46,564 nt of DNA, from positions 1-46,564 of the IMG/VR virus record IMGVR_UViG_3300028809_000024; one strand, written 5' to 3'. How positions within the stretch are numbered: the stretch's first letter is position 1; every line of letters starts with the position of its first letter. The DNA comes from a virus. The position numbers and the translations under genes are program-made. Positions 32,587-41,356 of this stretch are shown in pieces. The notes under the pieces were generated by a model that worked only from the letters and a program-made list of their open reading frames with translations, was not told where the DNA came from and did not search any database.

Positions 32587-33083
32587 GCGGACTATTCGGT
32601 GGCTCCAAGCAGAAGAGCCAGAGCGAGAGTAAGAACCTCGCCTACCCGTTTCTGCAAGATACATTCGGTGGTGCCGCTGGTGCTACTGGAAACGTAACGT
32701 CTGCCCTAAGCGCCCTATTTGGTCTCGGTGGAGATCAGGCTGGTCAGGCTGCGGCCTTTAACCGGTTCCGGGATAGCACGGGGTATCAGGCAGCCCTTAA
32801 GGGGGCACAGGAGGGAGTTACCTCTAGCAATGCTGCTCGTGGCCTTCTGGCATCTGGCGACTATGGCCAGCGAATGGCCAAGACCGGTGCGGACCTCGCT
32901 ACGGGCACCTATCAGAACTACATCGCAAACATGCTTGGCCTCGGTCAGATGGGCCTTGGTGCTGGCGGTCTCATTGCTAACGCGGGCCAGACCAGCAAGT
33001 CCATGCAAGAAAGCAAGTCCAAGCCCGGTCTTGGCGGTCTTCTCGGCGCAGGTCTTAGCATGATCCCCGGCGTTCCGGGCTAA
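32583..33083 (+). CDS. Internal virion/DNA-injection protein (166 aa)
   Basis: Gly/Ala/Ser-rich protein of a type common before internal proteins in podoviruses: MSGLFGGSKQKSQSESKN, then AYPFLQDTFGG, FRDSTGYQAALKGA, NAARGLLASGDYGQR, and a Gly-rich end. Likely packaged in the head and ejected. The start overlaps the previous stop (ATGA). Confidence 0.7.
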   Translation: MSGLFGGSKQKSQSESKNLAYPFLQDTFGGAAGATGNVTSALSALFGLGGDQAGQAAAFNRFRDSTGYQAALKGAQEGVTSSNAARGLLASGDYGQRMAKTGADLATGTYQNYIANMLGLGQMGLGAGGLIANAGQTSKSMQESKSKPGLGGLLGAGLSMIPGVPG

Positions 33084-33100
33084 CGAATGGAGAGGCACAT

Positions 33101-33991
33101 ATGAACCCGGCACTACTCCCTGCGATCTCGGCCCTCCTCGGTGGGGGCCAGATGGGACAGGCTGCTCCGGTCGAACCGGTGGCAGAGGAGATTGCGATCT
33201 CGGGTCAGCCTCTTCCGCGCCTTAGCCGTGGAGATGGGCTGGTTCAACGAGGCTTCTTCTCTCGTGGCCGCACAGGCGGCAACATTCTCGGTACTCTTGG
33301 CGACGCCTTCCTTATTCAGGCTGGCCGAGACCCGATCTACCGTCAGCGGCTACAGCAGGACCGTGAGGCGGAAGCACTCCAGAACTTCACTACGGACCCT
33401 ACGACTGCCATTCAACAGCTCAATCAGGTCAATCCGCAGCTTGCGGCTCAGCTTTGGGATCGTCAGCAGGACAACACTCGGCAGGCATCTGCTCTCGACA
33501 TTCAGCGACAGGCTCTTCGTCAGAAGCAGCAGGACGCTTTCGATGATCGTGTATATAGTGCCCTTGGGTCTGCGACTGACGAGAAATCGTATCAGGCGCT
33601 AGTGAACCAGATCAACGGTTCAAGTGAACGTCTGGGCATTAAACCTTCGTTCGATCTGCCGCCCAACTACGATGCTGCTCGTGTTGCTGCTCTCCGTATG
33701 CAGGGTATCCCTGTGGATCGGCAGGCACAGCTACAGGATATGCGTGAGTACCGGCAAGGCCAGTTGAGCAATCAGCAGCTGGCTGAACGTGGTCGGCAAG
33801 GCCGTACCGCAGCCCAGATCACCAGTCGCGAGCGAGAAGGTCAGCGTAACCGGGATTTCCGGGGCACGCAAGGCCAGCTTAATCGTGAAAGCCGTGAACG
33901 GGTTGCTGCCCAGCGCGGTAGTGGCGGACGTTCTCGTCCGAAATTGGCGTACGATCCGGCTACTGGCCAGATCACTCGTGCTCAGCAGTAA
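33101..33991 (+). CDS. Internal/ejection protein, Gln-rich (296 aa)
   Basis: Begins MNPALLPAISALLGGGQMGQ, then long Gln/Arg-rich helices (YRQRLQQDREAEALQ, QRQALRQKQQDAFDD) and a basic disordered tail (GRQGRTAAQITSREREGQRN). Position and composition fit an ejection protein paired with the large one that follows. No named family. Confidence 0.7.
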   Translation: MNPALLPAISALLGGGQMGQAAPVEPVAEEIAISGQPLPRLSRGDGLVQRGFFSRGRTGGNILGTLGDAFLIQAGRDPIYRQRLQQDREAEALQNFTTDPTTAIQQLNQVNPQLAAQLWDRQQDNTRQASALDIQRQALRQKQQDAFDDRVYSALGSATDEKSYQALVNQINGSSERLGIKPSFDLPPNYDAARVAALRMQGIPVDRQAQLQDMREYRQGQLSNQQLAERGRQGRTAAQITSREREGQRNRDFRGTQGQLNRESRERVAAQRGSGGRSRPKLAYDPATGQITRAQQ

Positions 33992-34010
33992 TATGAAAGG
34001 ATAACGACCC

Positions 34011-37000
34011 GTGGCTTCTCGTCCGCAAACTACTTATGAAACCACTGTCGATATTCGTGATATCATCAATGACGTTCGGGCGCGGCGTACTCCGCGACCC
34101 GGACGGGGACGAGTTGTGTCCCGTACCCAGACCCGTACTGTGCCTCTTCGCGGTGTTCCCCTGCGGGAGCGCGTGAGCAAAGACGAGGCTACATGGGAGG
34201 GTCTTAAGTCAGCTGCCTTGATGGGCGGTGGAGATGAAATTCAGGCGTTTGGTGGTGGCCTTGGATCGTTGATCTCGGGTCGCGGCTTCAATGCTGGCTA
34301 CGACGCTGAACTGGCTGCTGCTCGTGCCCGGCGCGATCAGGCTTGGGAGGAACAGCCCGAAGCATATGGTGTGGGCTACGTGCCCGGACTGATTGCTTCT
34401 GCTGGCCTGCCTGCTGGACGTATCCTACAAGGCGCTACGCGGGGCCAGAAGGCCGCTCAAGCGGCTAAGTGGGGTGCAGGCTACGGGGCGCTTGAAGGTG
34501 CGCTCAGCGGCGGCGAGAGCGAAGATGACGGGCGTTTGATGGGCGCAGGTCGTGGCGCAGCTATTGGTGCTGTCGCTGCTCCCGTTCTTGGACGTGTCGT
34601 TGAAGGGGTCATGGACCTAGGTACTCGTGCCTATCGGGCGTGGAACGCAGATGGTTTCGTTCCGGAAGTCGTAGATGACGTTGTGGAGGCGGGCATTCCG
34701 CTGACCAATGCTGACGATCTGGAACGTGTCCTTAGCACTCGTCCGTCGTGGGATATCGAATATCTCGATACACCTACTCTTGAGCCTCTGCCTTCGGGCG
34801 GGCCTCGTATGCCCCTTAGTAGCCTTGAACAGGGCCGAGGGATGGACGAGCGCCAGCTCCAGAAGTACAATCGTGCCCGGCAGCGTGAAAAGGAAGCTAA
34901 CGTCCTTCCCGAAGATCGGGCAGAGGGCGTCGATGAAGTACTGAACATGGCCAATGGTAGGCAGGAGCCTGTAACCACTTGGTCAATGGAAGGTCTTGCT
35001 CGTCGTATGCAGCAAGAGGCGACCCCAGAAGCGAGTTACATGGACCGGCTGGTCGATGAAGCTCCGTTCTCGGATGTGCCGCCTGTCGCAGCTAATACGG
35101 ACATTCCCACTGACTTCCGCCAGAACACGGCTCCGGCTGCTGGCTACACTGGGTCTATTGGTCCGGGTAGCGCTGCTGGTCCTGCTGTAAGCGAAGCTGC
35201 GGATGCAGTTGGCCGTCAGTTCGGTCGTCGCTACCGTTCCCGTGAAGCCACCTTCGAGGCTGGCTCTGATCTCGGTATGGACAGCGGCAACTTCGATGAG
35301 CTTGGCGATGTTGGGGATATCTCGGCTGTCGCTGCTCGTGGTTCGGAACTGGCCTACGAAACGTCCATGGACTTGCTCCGGTCTATTGCTCGGAACGGTC
35401 TAGACAGCCCTGAGACCCGCGCTGCTCTTGAGGCGTCGGATGCGGTACTTCCGCGTCACATCGACAACTCAGGTGAGTTCGGTCGTGCCCTTGGCATTCT
35501 TGGGGACGGTCCCGGGCGTCAATCTGGTGGTTCGGCATCGGCTCTTGTGGATGCTGTTCGCGATCCCGTGAAGCGTGCCAAGGTTGAACAGCTGGCCCAG
35601 CGCTATGCTGACGATCCAGAGGCTGCTACCAAAATCCTTCGGGACTTGGTAAACCCTCGCCTAAAGGATCGTATTTTCTCGTTCCGTTACAACATGATGC
35701 TGAGTTCGCCTCGCACCCAGATTTACAACATCGCGGGTACGGGTGGCAACATCGGCTACGACATCGCCGGTAACAAGACTGGGGCGTGGCTGTTGGGCCT
35801 GCCTCGCAAGTTGCTCGGGGACCGCAATCGCGTCACTGCTGGCGAGCTTCTGGCTCGTTGGGAAGGTGCTGCGGAAGGTCGTCGTCGCGGTTGGGCGCTG
35901 GCTAAGGAGGGCTTCCTCACTGGCCGTACAGCGGATCAGGTTGACCGTGCTGAAATGCGGCGTGGCGCTGTCGGGAAGTTTGAACTTCCTGTCAAGGCTA
36001 TCGCAGCACAGGACGAGTTCTTTCGTTCCGTTGCCGAACTTAGCGAAATGTACGGTCTGGCCCATCGGGCTGCTTACAACGAGGGTCTTGACGGGGCTGA
36101 GCTTGCTGCTCGCCGTACGGAACTTCTCGATGAGGCTCGTCTGGTGGACAAGCAGGAGGTTCGCAAGGCTGCCGCAGCACAGGCTAAAGCCGAAGGTTTG
36201 AAAGGCAAGCCTGCTACTGCCCGCATCAAGGAACTGGTCGAGGAAAACATTCCGCTCCAGATCAAGGAAAGCGCTGGCGAGTATGCCAAGCGTATGCGCT
36301 TTCAGGATGACCCTTCCAAGATCGGTCAAGCTATCGAGCAGTATCGTTCGCAGGACGGTATCGGTCCGACTATGACGGCCCTTGTGGTTCCGTTCGTTCG
36401 TACTCCCGACAGTCTTGTCCGGACTGCTCTCCGTCACAGCCCGCTCGGCGTTATGTCCAAGCGAAACATTCGTGACTGGAAGGCCGGAGGGGCGCAGCGG
36501 GATGAAGCTGCTGCTCGTGTGTTACTCGGCTCTGCCGTTACTGGTGCAATCGCCCATAGCGCCCTCAACGGAGGTGTTACGGGGGAAGGCCCGCGCGATT
36601 ACGAGAAGCGCCGTCAGATGGAACTGAACGGCTGGCAGGCTAATTCGATCTGGGTTCCCGGTGCGGGGTATGTTTCGTACGAGGGGTTGGAGCCGCTGGC
36701 TCTGCTGCTCAGCGGTACTGCTACCACTCTGGAACGCTGGAACGAAGGGGACAGCAAGAGCTTCCTCGACAAGGCTGCACTACAGACCCTCAATGCTGCT
36801 GAAATGCTGCTGAACAGTTCGTGGTCGGAAGGCTTGCAAGATACCCTTGCCATGCTGGAAGGTCGCGATGAGAACGGACGCCAAGGTGATGTCGCCAACT
36901 GGCTGTCCAACATCGTCAGCAGCTTCACGACCCCTGCTGCGGTTCGTCAGGTCAATCAGTCCTATGTGGACCCGGTTGTCCGTGACACCAAGGGAGACGG

Positions 37001-37817
37001 TAGTATCCAAGACCGCGTTGTCAATCGCACTATGGCTGGCTGGCCCGGACTTAGCGACAATCTGCCTGCACAGGTGGACATCCTTGGACGTGCTCAGACG
37101 CGCCCGGATGCGCTTGGCCCTGATCTTATCAGCCGCTTGAACGTGGCTCCCGGTATCAGCACTCCTGTTACCGAGGAACTAGATAGACTGATGGCGTCCG
37201 ACCCCGAGGGGAAGGTTTTGCTCAAGGCTTCGGACAAGACCCTTGACGGGTTGAAGCTCAAGGCAGAAGATGCCCAGAAGTTGCAAGCGTTCACTGGTGC
37301 CTACGTTCGCTTTATGATGGAAGACGCACTTGCGTCACCGGAATACGCGAAGATGACAGACGCCGAAAAGAGAGACGAGGTAAAGGACATCATCAAGGAT
37401 GCCCGTAAATGGGCCAAAGAAGATGCCTTTCCCGAAGCCTTTGGCGGGGAGGGGGATGCGGACACCCCTTCTCCGTCGCCCACCAAACAGCGGTCATCTG
37501 CTCCGGAACTTGTTGAAGGAGATGAAGCAGATATCGAAGGTTTCCCATTCGGATACGTTACGTCCATGCGACGGACTGCCGAAGGGAACCGCAATGTGGG
37601 CGGTGTCAGCAACAGTCGTCATCTTAGCGGTGAAGGACTGGACATTAAGCCGTCTGCGGGTGTGTCTATGAGCGAACTGGCGCAAGAAGCGGAAGACTTC
37701 TTTGGTCCAGATGCCGAAGTAATTGTTGAGGGAGATCACGTACATGTTCAAATGCCGGGTCTCTCGACCCCATACTTCGGCCCTCGCGGAACAGCGGGGC
37801 TGAGACGGGATGAATGA
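34011..37817 (+). CDS. Large ejection protein with C-terminal M15-like peptidase (1268 aa)
   Basis: Internal virion protein thought to form the DNA-ejection tunnel. GTG start behind AAAGGAT. It has Gly/Ala-rich, membrane-active stretches (residues about 130-200: GAGRGAAIGAVAAPVLG), long helical middle parts, and a C-terminal domain (about 1175-1268) with SMRRTAEGNRNVGGVSNSRH, LSGEGLDIKP and EGDHVHVQMPG. The His, Asp and HxH pattern is that of VanY/M15 peptidoglycan peptidases. Thus the ejected protein would carry its own wall-cutting activity, here at the C-terminus, whereas T7 gp16 has a transglycosylase at the N-terminus. The preceding linker is acidic/Pro-rich. Confidence 0.85.
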   Translation: MASRPQTTYETTVDIRDIINDVRARRTPRPGRGRVVSRTQTRTVPLRGVPLRERVSKDEATWEGLKSAALMGGGDEIQAFGGGLGSLISGRGFNAGYDAELAAARARRDQAWEEQPEAYGVGYVPGLIASAGLPAGRILQGATRGQKAAQAAKWGAGYGALEGALSGGESEDDGRLMGAGRGAAIGAVAAPVLGRVVEGVMDLGTRAYRAWNADGFVPEVVDDVVEAGIPLTNADDLERVLSTRPSWDIEYLDTPTLEPLPSGGPRMPLSSLEQGRGMDERQLQKYNRARQREKEANVLPEDRAEGVDEVLNMANGRQEPVTTWSMEGLARRMQQEATPEASYMDRLVDEAPFSDVPPVAANTDIPTDFRQNTAPAAGYTGSIGPGSAAGPAVSEAADAVGRQFGRRYRSREATFEAGSDLGMDSGNFDELGDVGDISAVAARGSELAYETSMDLLRSIARNGLDSPETRAALEASDAVLPRHIDNSGEFGRALGILGDGPGRQSGGSASALVDAVRDPVKRAKVEQLAQRYADDPEAATKILRDLVNPRLKDRIFSFRYNMMLSSPRTQIYNIAGTGGNIGYDIAGNKTGAWLLGLPRKLLGDRNRVTAGELLARWEGAAEGRRRGWALAKEGFLTGRTADQVDRAEMRRGAVGKFELPVKAIAAQDEFFRSVAELSEMYGLAHRAAYNEGLDGAELAARRTELLDEARLVDKQEVRKAAAAQAKAEGLKGKPATARIKELVEENIPLQIKESAGEYAKRMRFQDDPSKIGQAIEQYRSQDGIGPTMTALVVPFVRTPDSLVRTALRHSPLGVMSKRNIRDWKAGGAQRDEAAARVLLGSAVTGAIAHSALNGGVTGEGPRDYEKRRQMELNGWQANSIWVPGAGYVSYEGLEPLALLLSGTATTLERWNEGDSKSFLDKAALQTLNAAEMLLNSSWSEGLQDTLAMLEGRDENGRQGDVANWLSNIVSSFTTPAAVRQVNQSYVDPVVRDTKGDGSIQDRVVNRTMAGWPGLSDNLPAQVDILGRAQTRPDALGPDLISRLNVAPGISTPVTEELDRLMASDPEGKVLLKASDKTLDGLKLKAEDAQKLQAFTGAYVRFMMEDALASPEYAKMTDAEKRDEVKDIIKDARKWAKEDAFPEAFGGEGDADTPSPSPTKQRSSAPELVEGDEADIEGFPFGYVTSMRRTAEGNRNVGGVSNSRHLSGEGLDIKPSAGVSMSELAQEAEDFFGPDAEVIVEGDHVHVQMPGLSTPYFGPRGTAGLRRDE

Positions 37818-38055
37818 CGAAGGAAAGCGCATAGCAAGACGTATGCAGACGCTAACACAGGCAGAGCGTATCGCTATGCTCGAAACTCAGGTCGTTAATC
37901 TCAGCGATAACGTCACTTCGATGAACAACAAACTGGACGATCTCCTCGCCCTCCGCAACAAGGGGGCAGGAGCGTTCTGGCTGGCTACAATTCTGTGCGG
38001 TACTACCATGGTAGGTGTAGTCGGCTGGCTGTTCAACTACTTCAAGGGAGCGTAA
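37810..38055 (+). CDS. Holin-like membrane protein, XhlA-type layout (81 aa)
   Basis: An N-terminal coiled coil (RIAMLETQVVNLSDNVTSMNNKLDDLL), one membrane helix (AFWLATILCGTTMVGVVGWLF) and a short basic end, as in haemolysin XhlA-type holin partners. Its start overlaps the large ejection gene (ATGA) and it leads the lysis cassette. Confidence 0.7.
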   Translation: MNDEGKRIARRMQTLTQAERIAMLETQVVNLSDNVTSMNNKLDDLLALRNKGAGAFWLATILCGTTMVGVVGWLFNYFKGA

Positions 38056-38060
38056 CACAG

Positions 38061-38603
38061 ATGGCACTCGGTATTCCGATCATCGGCGATATCATTGACG
38101 CCGTAAAGGAACTCGGATCGGAGTTGATTGCCGATCCCGATAAGAAGCGGGAGCTTAACGTCGAGCTGGAGAAGCTCCGGGACGCGGGTAACGCCCGTGC
38201 CCACGCGGAGGTACTTGCCCAGATTGAAGTCAACAAGGTTGAAGCTGCAAGCGGCTCTCTCTTTGTTGCCGGGTGGCGTCCCGCCGTAGGTTGGGTCTGT
38301 GCTGCTGGTCTAGCGGTTCAGACCATGATCTTGCCTACCATAACTGCCTTTACCGGTAAGATGTTCAACTTCGACACCGAACTGCTGATCCTTACGATGA
38401 GCGGTATGCTAGGTATCGGTGCTATGCGGACCTATGAAAAGGTCAAGGGTGTGTCCACCAACGACTATACGGATGTCCCTCGGACGACTGTTGCTGGTGC
38501 TCAGGCTGCTGCCAAGAACGTGCTGTTCGGCCCTCGCAAGGAGGTCGTTCAGCCCCTGTCAGCCGTGTCGGCTTTGCCGGAGGACGCCCCGTGGAGCAAG
38601 TAA
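38061..38603 (+). CDS. Holin, GTA-type three-helix family (180 aa)
   Basis: An amphipathic N-terminal part (LGIPIIGDIIDAVKELGSEL), a charged helix (KKRELNVELEKLRDAGNARAH), then WRPAVGWVCAAGLAVQTMILP and a second hydrophobic segment (LLILTMSGMLGIGAM). The WRPAVGW box is typical of the gene-transfer-agent/phage holin family. ATG at 38061 chosen; the open frame to 37995 only overlaps the previous gene. Confidence 0.8.
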   Translation: MALGIPIIGDIIDAVKELGSELIADPDKKRELNVELEKLRDAGNARAHAEVLAQIEVNKVEAASGSLFVAGWRPAVGWVCAAGLAVQTMILPTITAFTGKMFNFDTELLILTMSGMLGIGAMRTYEKVKGVSTNDYTDVPRTTVAGAQAAAKNVLFGPRKEVVQPLSAVSALPEDAPWSK

Positions 38604-39199
38604 TTAACCTGTTGCAGTCAGCCATCCACCTCCTAGAACAGCAGCCATCGTCAGAAGGATCGTCGCTGCTGCAAGAAACGAACCAAGTACGTCGAAAGAT
38701 CGCTTGGGGGGCACATGTCTCTCCTGTCTTTATTGAAAGGGTTTGGTGGATTGCAGATACTCTACGACTTAATCCTGATGACCTGATGGCGTGCATGGCT
38801 TGGGAGAGCGGGGAAACCTTTTCTCCTTCGGTCAAGAATGCCGCAGGGAGTGGTGCTACAGGCTTGATCCAATTCATGCCCAGTACGGCTGTCGCCCTTG
38901 GGACGACTACGGCTAAGCTGGCCGCTATGAGTGCAGAGGATCAGCTGAACTACGTCTATAAGTACTTCCGGCCCTTTGCCGGGAGGCTCAACAACCTTGG
39001 TGACATTTACATGGCCATCCTGTGGCCCAAGGGTGTCGGTCAGCCGGACAGCTACGTCCTATGGGACAAGGAGACGAAGCCCACTACGTTTCGCCAGAAT
39101 GCGGGACTGGACATCAACAAGGACGGCGAGATCACTCGCGGAGAGTGTCTGGCCAAGATTAGGGGCAAGCTCACGAAGGGACAGAAGTATGCCGCTTAA
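38591..39199 (+). CDS. Endolysin: lysozyme-like transglycosylase with EF-hand-type loop (202 aa)
   Basis: Lyses the cell wall. The core [17 protein letters not shown] with Glu, and [13 protein letters not shown], is the SLT/lysozyme-like active-site pattern. The C-terminal stretch [12 protein letters not shown] is a perfect EF-hand calcium-binding loop (D-x-N-x-D-G-x-I-x-x-x-E). GTG start with GGAGG 7 bases upstream, overlapping the holin end. No signal peptide, so release depends on the holin. Confidence 0.88.
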   Translation: MEQVINLLQSAIHLLEQQPSSEGSSLLQETNQVRRKIAWGAHVSPVFIERVWWIADTLRLNPDDLMACMAWESGETFSPSVKNAAGSGATGLIQFMPSTAVALGTTTAKLAAMSAEDQLNYVYKYFRPFAGRLNNLGDIYMAILWPKGVGQPDSYVLWDKETKPTTFRQNAGLDINKDGEITRGECLAKIRGKLTKGQKYAA

Positions 39200-39317
39200 A
39201 CGAGGCTCGTCCAAGAAAACTGTGTCGTCCAACATCCGAACAGAGATGAAGGCTGGCAAACCTAAAAAGCAGGCTATCGCCATTGCCCTTAACAAGGCAG
39301 GCAAGTCTCGTAGATAA
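39189..39317 (+). CDS. DUF6496-like small basic protein (42 aa)
   Basis: [20 protein letters not shown]... with [19 protein letters not shown] is the conserved pattern of a very common small phage/bacterial protein of unknown function (DUF6496). It overlaps the endolysin end and is the last gene of the rightward block. Confidence 0.8.
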   Translation: MPLKRGSSKKTVSSNIRTEMKAGKPKKQAIAIALNKAGKSRR

Positions 39318-39323
39318 AAGAAA

Positions 39324-39352
39324 ACCCCCGGTAGCATATCGCCGCCGGGGGT
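39324..39352. terminator. Bidirectional intrinsic terminator between converging blocks
   Basis: ACCCCCGG / CCGGGGGT, an 8-bp GC stem, followed rightward by CTTTTT and leftward by TTTTCTTTT. It ends both the structural block (plus) and the long leftward block (minus). Confidence 0.9.
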
Positions 39353-39376
39353 CTTTTTGTATCTGCTGTTTGCCGA

Positions 39377-39622
39377 TTATTCCGACAGTTCAAGGTCTAG
39401 CTGCGGATGACCCGCAAGAGGGAAGGTATCGCTCTGGCTGTACTCATCCTTCTCAAACGGAGGACTGATCTGCGTCAGGAACACAGAGCCAGTAAGGACC
39501 ACGACCTTGTTGTTGGGCATGGCCGTACGGAGTTCAGCAATCGCTGCCTCATTCTCATCAGCCTCTGCTCGGTCACGGAAGGCAACCAGCAAAAGGTCTT
39601 CGGCAGAAAGGTATACGTTCAT
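39377..39622 (-). CDS. Hypothetical protein, 81 aa
   Basis: MNVYLSAEDLLLVAFRDRAE... with an acidic second half. No family recognised. The start MNVYL is chosen because it follows the small membrane gene; the ribosome site is weak, so coupling is likely. Last gene before the terminator on the minus strand. Confidence 0.7.
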   Translation of the reverse strand: MNVYLSAEDLLLVAFRDRAEADENEAAIAELRTAMPNNKVVVLTGSVFLTQISPPFEKDEYSQSDTFPLAGHPQLDLELSE

Positions 39623-39627
39623 ATCTA

Positions 39628-39741
39628 TTAGTTCCAAGGAGTAATAATAAGGAAGGCTCCGACGATAATAACGCCAGCGCTGATCCCCAGCCAATCACTT
39701 GCGTTCATGGTCTTTCGCGGGGAAACATAAGGTCCGCACAT
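39628..39741 (-). CDS. Single-pass membrane peptide, 37 aa
   Basis: MCGPYVSPRKTMNASDWLG then a hydrophobic helix (ISAGVIIVGAFLIIT). AAAGGG 8 bases before the ATG is formed by the end of the upstream gene. No family recognised. Confidence 0.65.
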   Translation of the reverse strand: MCGPYVSPRKTMNASDWLGISAGVIIVGAFLIITPWN

Positions 39742-39746
39742 ATTTG

Positions 39747-39905
39747 TTACCCTTTAGCTGCAAGGAGGCACACAGCGATGTATATGGCAACTGAGGCGGC
39801 TGCAATCATACAAACACCTGAAACAACCAGTCCACGACCGACTTCCCGAGCGAACTCTGAGAACGGCGCAGCCAGACTGGTATAATCATAGTCCTCAATT
39901 TTCAT
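39747..39905 (-). CDS. Single-pass membrane protein, 52 aa
   Basis: MKIEDYDYTSLAAPFSEFAR, then a long hydrophobic helix (VVSGVCMIAAASVAIYIAVCLL). Start at 39905 overlaps the end of the 85-residue gene. Function unknown. Confidence 0.65.
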   Translation of the reverse strand: MKIEDYDYTSLAAPFSEFAREVGRGLVVSGVCMIAAASVAIYIAVCLLAAKG

Positions 39906-40152
39906 CGCCACGCACCCCCTGCATGAATAGTAGAGCATCCGTCCAGTTCAGACGGTTCTCGTCCACTCCGTTGATGATCCATGCGAGCATCTCGAATACA
40001 GTATCATCGTTAAACGGACGATCAGCTGAAAAGAACTCCCATGCTGCGTTGCGGGCAGCACCAATCGGTGAGTGGTAGAAGGCGAGTAGTAGAGCGATCT
40101 TCTGCATCTTGGTCAAGTCGGGGACCATTCGGGTCTCGTCAATCGAAGCCAC
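39895..40152 (-). CDS. Hypothetical protein, 85 aa
   Basis: GTG start with AAGGA 8 bases upstream, overlapping the previous gene. MQKIALLLAFYHSPIG and NDDTVFEMLAWIINGVDEN; soluble, helical. No family recognised. Confidence 0.7.
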   Translation of the reverse strand: MASIDETRMVPDLTKMQKIALLLAFYHSPIGAARNAAWEFFSADRPFNDDTVFEMLAWIINGVDENRLNWTDALLFMQGVRGDEN

Positions 40153-40312
40153 GGAGAATATCCTTCATATTTTCAATGATCTTGCGAGCCTTTTCAAGGT
40201 CAGCGGCATAGTCATATGGTCCGCCGTATTCGTGTTCAAAAGCCCACAAGTTGCTGGAGAAATGATCGAGCAACCAGTCGAGATCATCTTGAGTGATCTG
40301 GATGGCGGTCAC
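40139..40312 (-). CDS. Hypothetical protein, 57 aa
   Basis: Acidic protein: TAIQITQDDLDWLLDHFSSN, ending NMKDILRGFD. The GTG at 40312 (GAGGA 10 bases upstream) is preferred over a TTG at 40321 that lies directly on the ribosome site; it overlaps the stop of the 36-residue gene (GTGA). Confidence 0.65.
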   Translation of the reverse strand: MTAIQITQDDLDWLLDHFSSNLWAFEHEYGGPYDYAADLEKARKIIENMKDILRGFD

Positions 40313-40419
40313 AGTATGCAAATCCTCGTGCTGTTAAGCGCCCATACTAGACCAAAGAATGTGATGCCGCATACAGTCAGACCGAGTACAACGATGAATT
40401 TTGCGAATTTTTCAACCAT
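40309..40419 (-). CDS. Single-pass membrane peptide, 36 aa
   Basis: MVEKFAKFIVVLGLTVCGIT and further hydrophobic residues (FFGLVWAL). AGGAG 10 bases upstream; start overlaps the deoxyribosyltransferase-like gene and stop overlaps the next start. Found in the gap by eye. Confidence 0.65.
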   Translation of the reverse strand: MVEKFAKFIVVLGLTVCGITFFGLVWALNSTRICIL

Positions 40420-41005
40420 TGCGAAGCCACTCCTCAAGCTGTTCAGTGGTTTCAAACACGTTGTCGATGAACTGATACATCACGTCCCAACGGGGATCGG
40501 CTCCCTGTTCGAGCAGGATGGCACACTTTGCACCAACTCCATATGCTGCGTACATAAGCTCCATGTGTCCGCTTTTTCCGGCAGGTAGAACCAGTACTGC
40601 GTGTGTGCTGGTGTCAAGGTGATGCTTGTCGAACTCAAACACGTGTTTTGCCGCATGGCCCGAAAGTGCATCAGTATAGGCTCGGCCTCGTCCTTGCTCA
40701 TATTCTTTCCAGAAGTCGTCTGCCTCCGGTCCAGCAGCGTACCAGTCGTCGAAGACCTCGTAGTTCGGAACGGATCGACGGAGGCGCTTGCCAAGTTCGG
40801 GAACGGCGTTGTTACGAAGGCTGCCGATCAGATACACCTTCTTTGGCTTCAAGCCCTCCACGTATGAGGCGTAGAGCTGGTCGGCCTCGTCCCGGCTGAT
40901 TACCACGGGGTCCGGATAGCGCGCTACGGTATCGCGGATCGACAGCCAATCCTCCGAAGTCGCTGGGCGATCTCCAATTATCAGGGGTACGGTTACGGTC
41001 TGCAT
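40412..41005 (-). CDS. Nucleoside 2-deoxyribosyltransferase-like protein (197 aa)
   Basis: Residues about 56-160 match the fold: VYLIGSLRNNAVPELGKRLR (nucleotide-binding start), EVFDDWYAAGPEADDFW, DTSTHAVLVLPAGKSGHMELMYAAYGVGAK (Asp and Glu of the active site, E in GHMELM). A 55-residue N-terminal extension has no known family. The family swaps or cleaves bases of deoxynucleosides; in phage it may salvage or alter nucleotide pools, and some relatives act on other glycosides. AAGGTG 10 bases upstream. Confidence 0.75.
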   Translation of the reverse strand: MQTVTVPLIIGDRPATSEDWLSIRDTVARYPDPVVISRDEADQLYASYVEGLKPKKVYLIGSLRNNAVPELGKRLRRSVPNYEVFDDWYAAGPEADDFWKEYEQGRGRAYTDALSGHAAKHVFEFDKHHLDTSTHAVLVLPAGKSGHMELMYAAYGVGAKCAILLEQGADPRWDVMYQFIDNVFETTEQLEEWLRNG

Positions 41006-41052
41006 CTTCGTCTGTCACCTTCTTATCTCTGCGTTGGCCATTCATGTACAGT

Positions 41053-41226
41053 TCAAGTCGGATTAAGTTCATCCTCAATAAACTGCTTGGGGTGCTTGAT
41101 CCGGTTATACTTGACATGGATGATCCTCAACCAATAGCGTTTATCTTTTGATCTAAGTGATCGGTTCTTTAGGTTGTACGGCTTAGCATGTGCCCGCCGG
41201 TAGCTTCGGCCTCTTACTCTCTTCAT
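41053..41226 (-). CDS. Small very basic protein, 57 aa
   Basis: MKRVRGRSYRRAHAKPYNLK... with basic residues throughout, probably nucleic-acid binding. The start overlaps the previous gene; ribosome site weak. Confidence 0.55.
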   Translation of the reverse strand: MKRVRGRSYRRAHAKPYNLKNRSLRSKDKRYWLRIIHVKYNRIKHPKQFIEDELNPT

Positions 41227-41356
41227 CGATGATGATCCACGCAAACAGAGGCTTGCCGTCCTTGTCTTTCACACGACCGTTCAGCAAGTCATCGATTGTT
41301 ATTCTTTTATCCGTTTCCCTCAGCAACGTCGTACTTCGGTTTGGCTTTGCGGCCAT
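41183..41356 (-). CDS. Small hypothetical protein, 57 aa (start uncertain)
   Basis: The C-terminal 45 residues (RITIDDLLNGRVKDKDGKPL and IIIDEESKRPKLPAG) look real. The ATG at 41356 overlaps the membrane-protein gene by about 50 bases. A start nearer 41300 is likely, but no ATG/GTG/TTG with a ribosome site is seen there. Confidence 0.5.
   Translation of the reverse strand: MAAKPNRSTTLLRETDKRITIDDLLNGRVKDKDGKPLFAWIIIDEESKRPKLPAGTC

Noticed and set aside
40812-41117. 101-codon minus ORF starting MNGQRRDKK
   Set aside because: Overlaps the deoxyribosyltransferase-like gene almost fully in another frame; that gene has the family motifs and the ribosome site.
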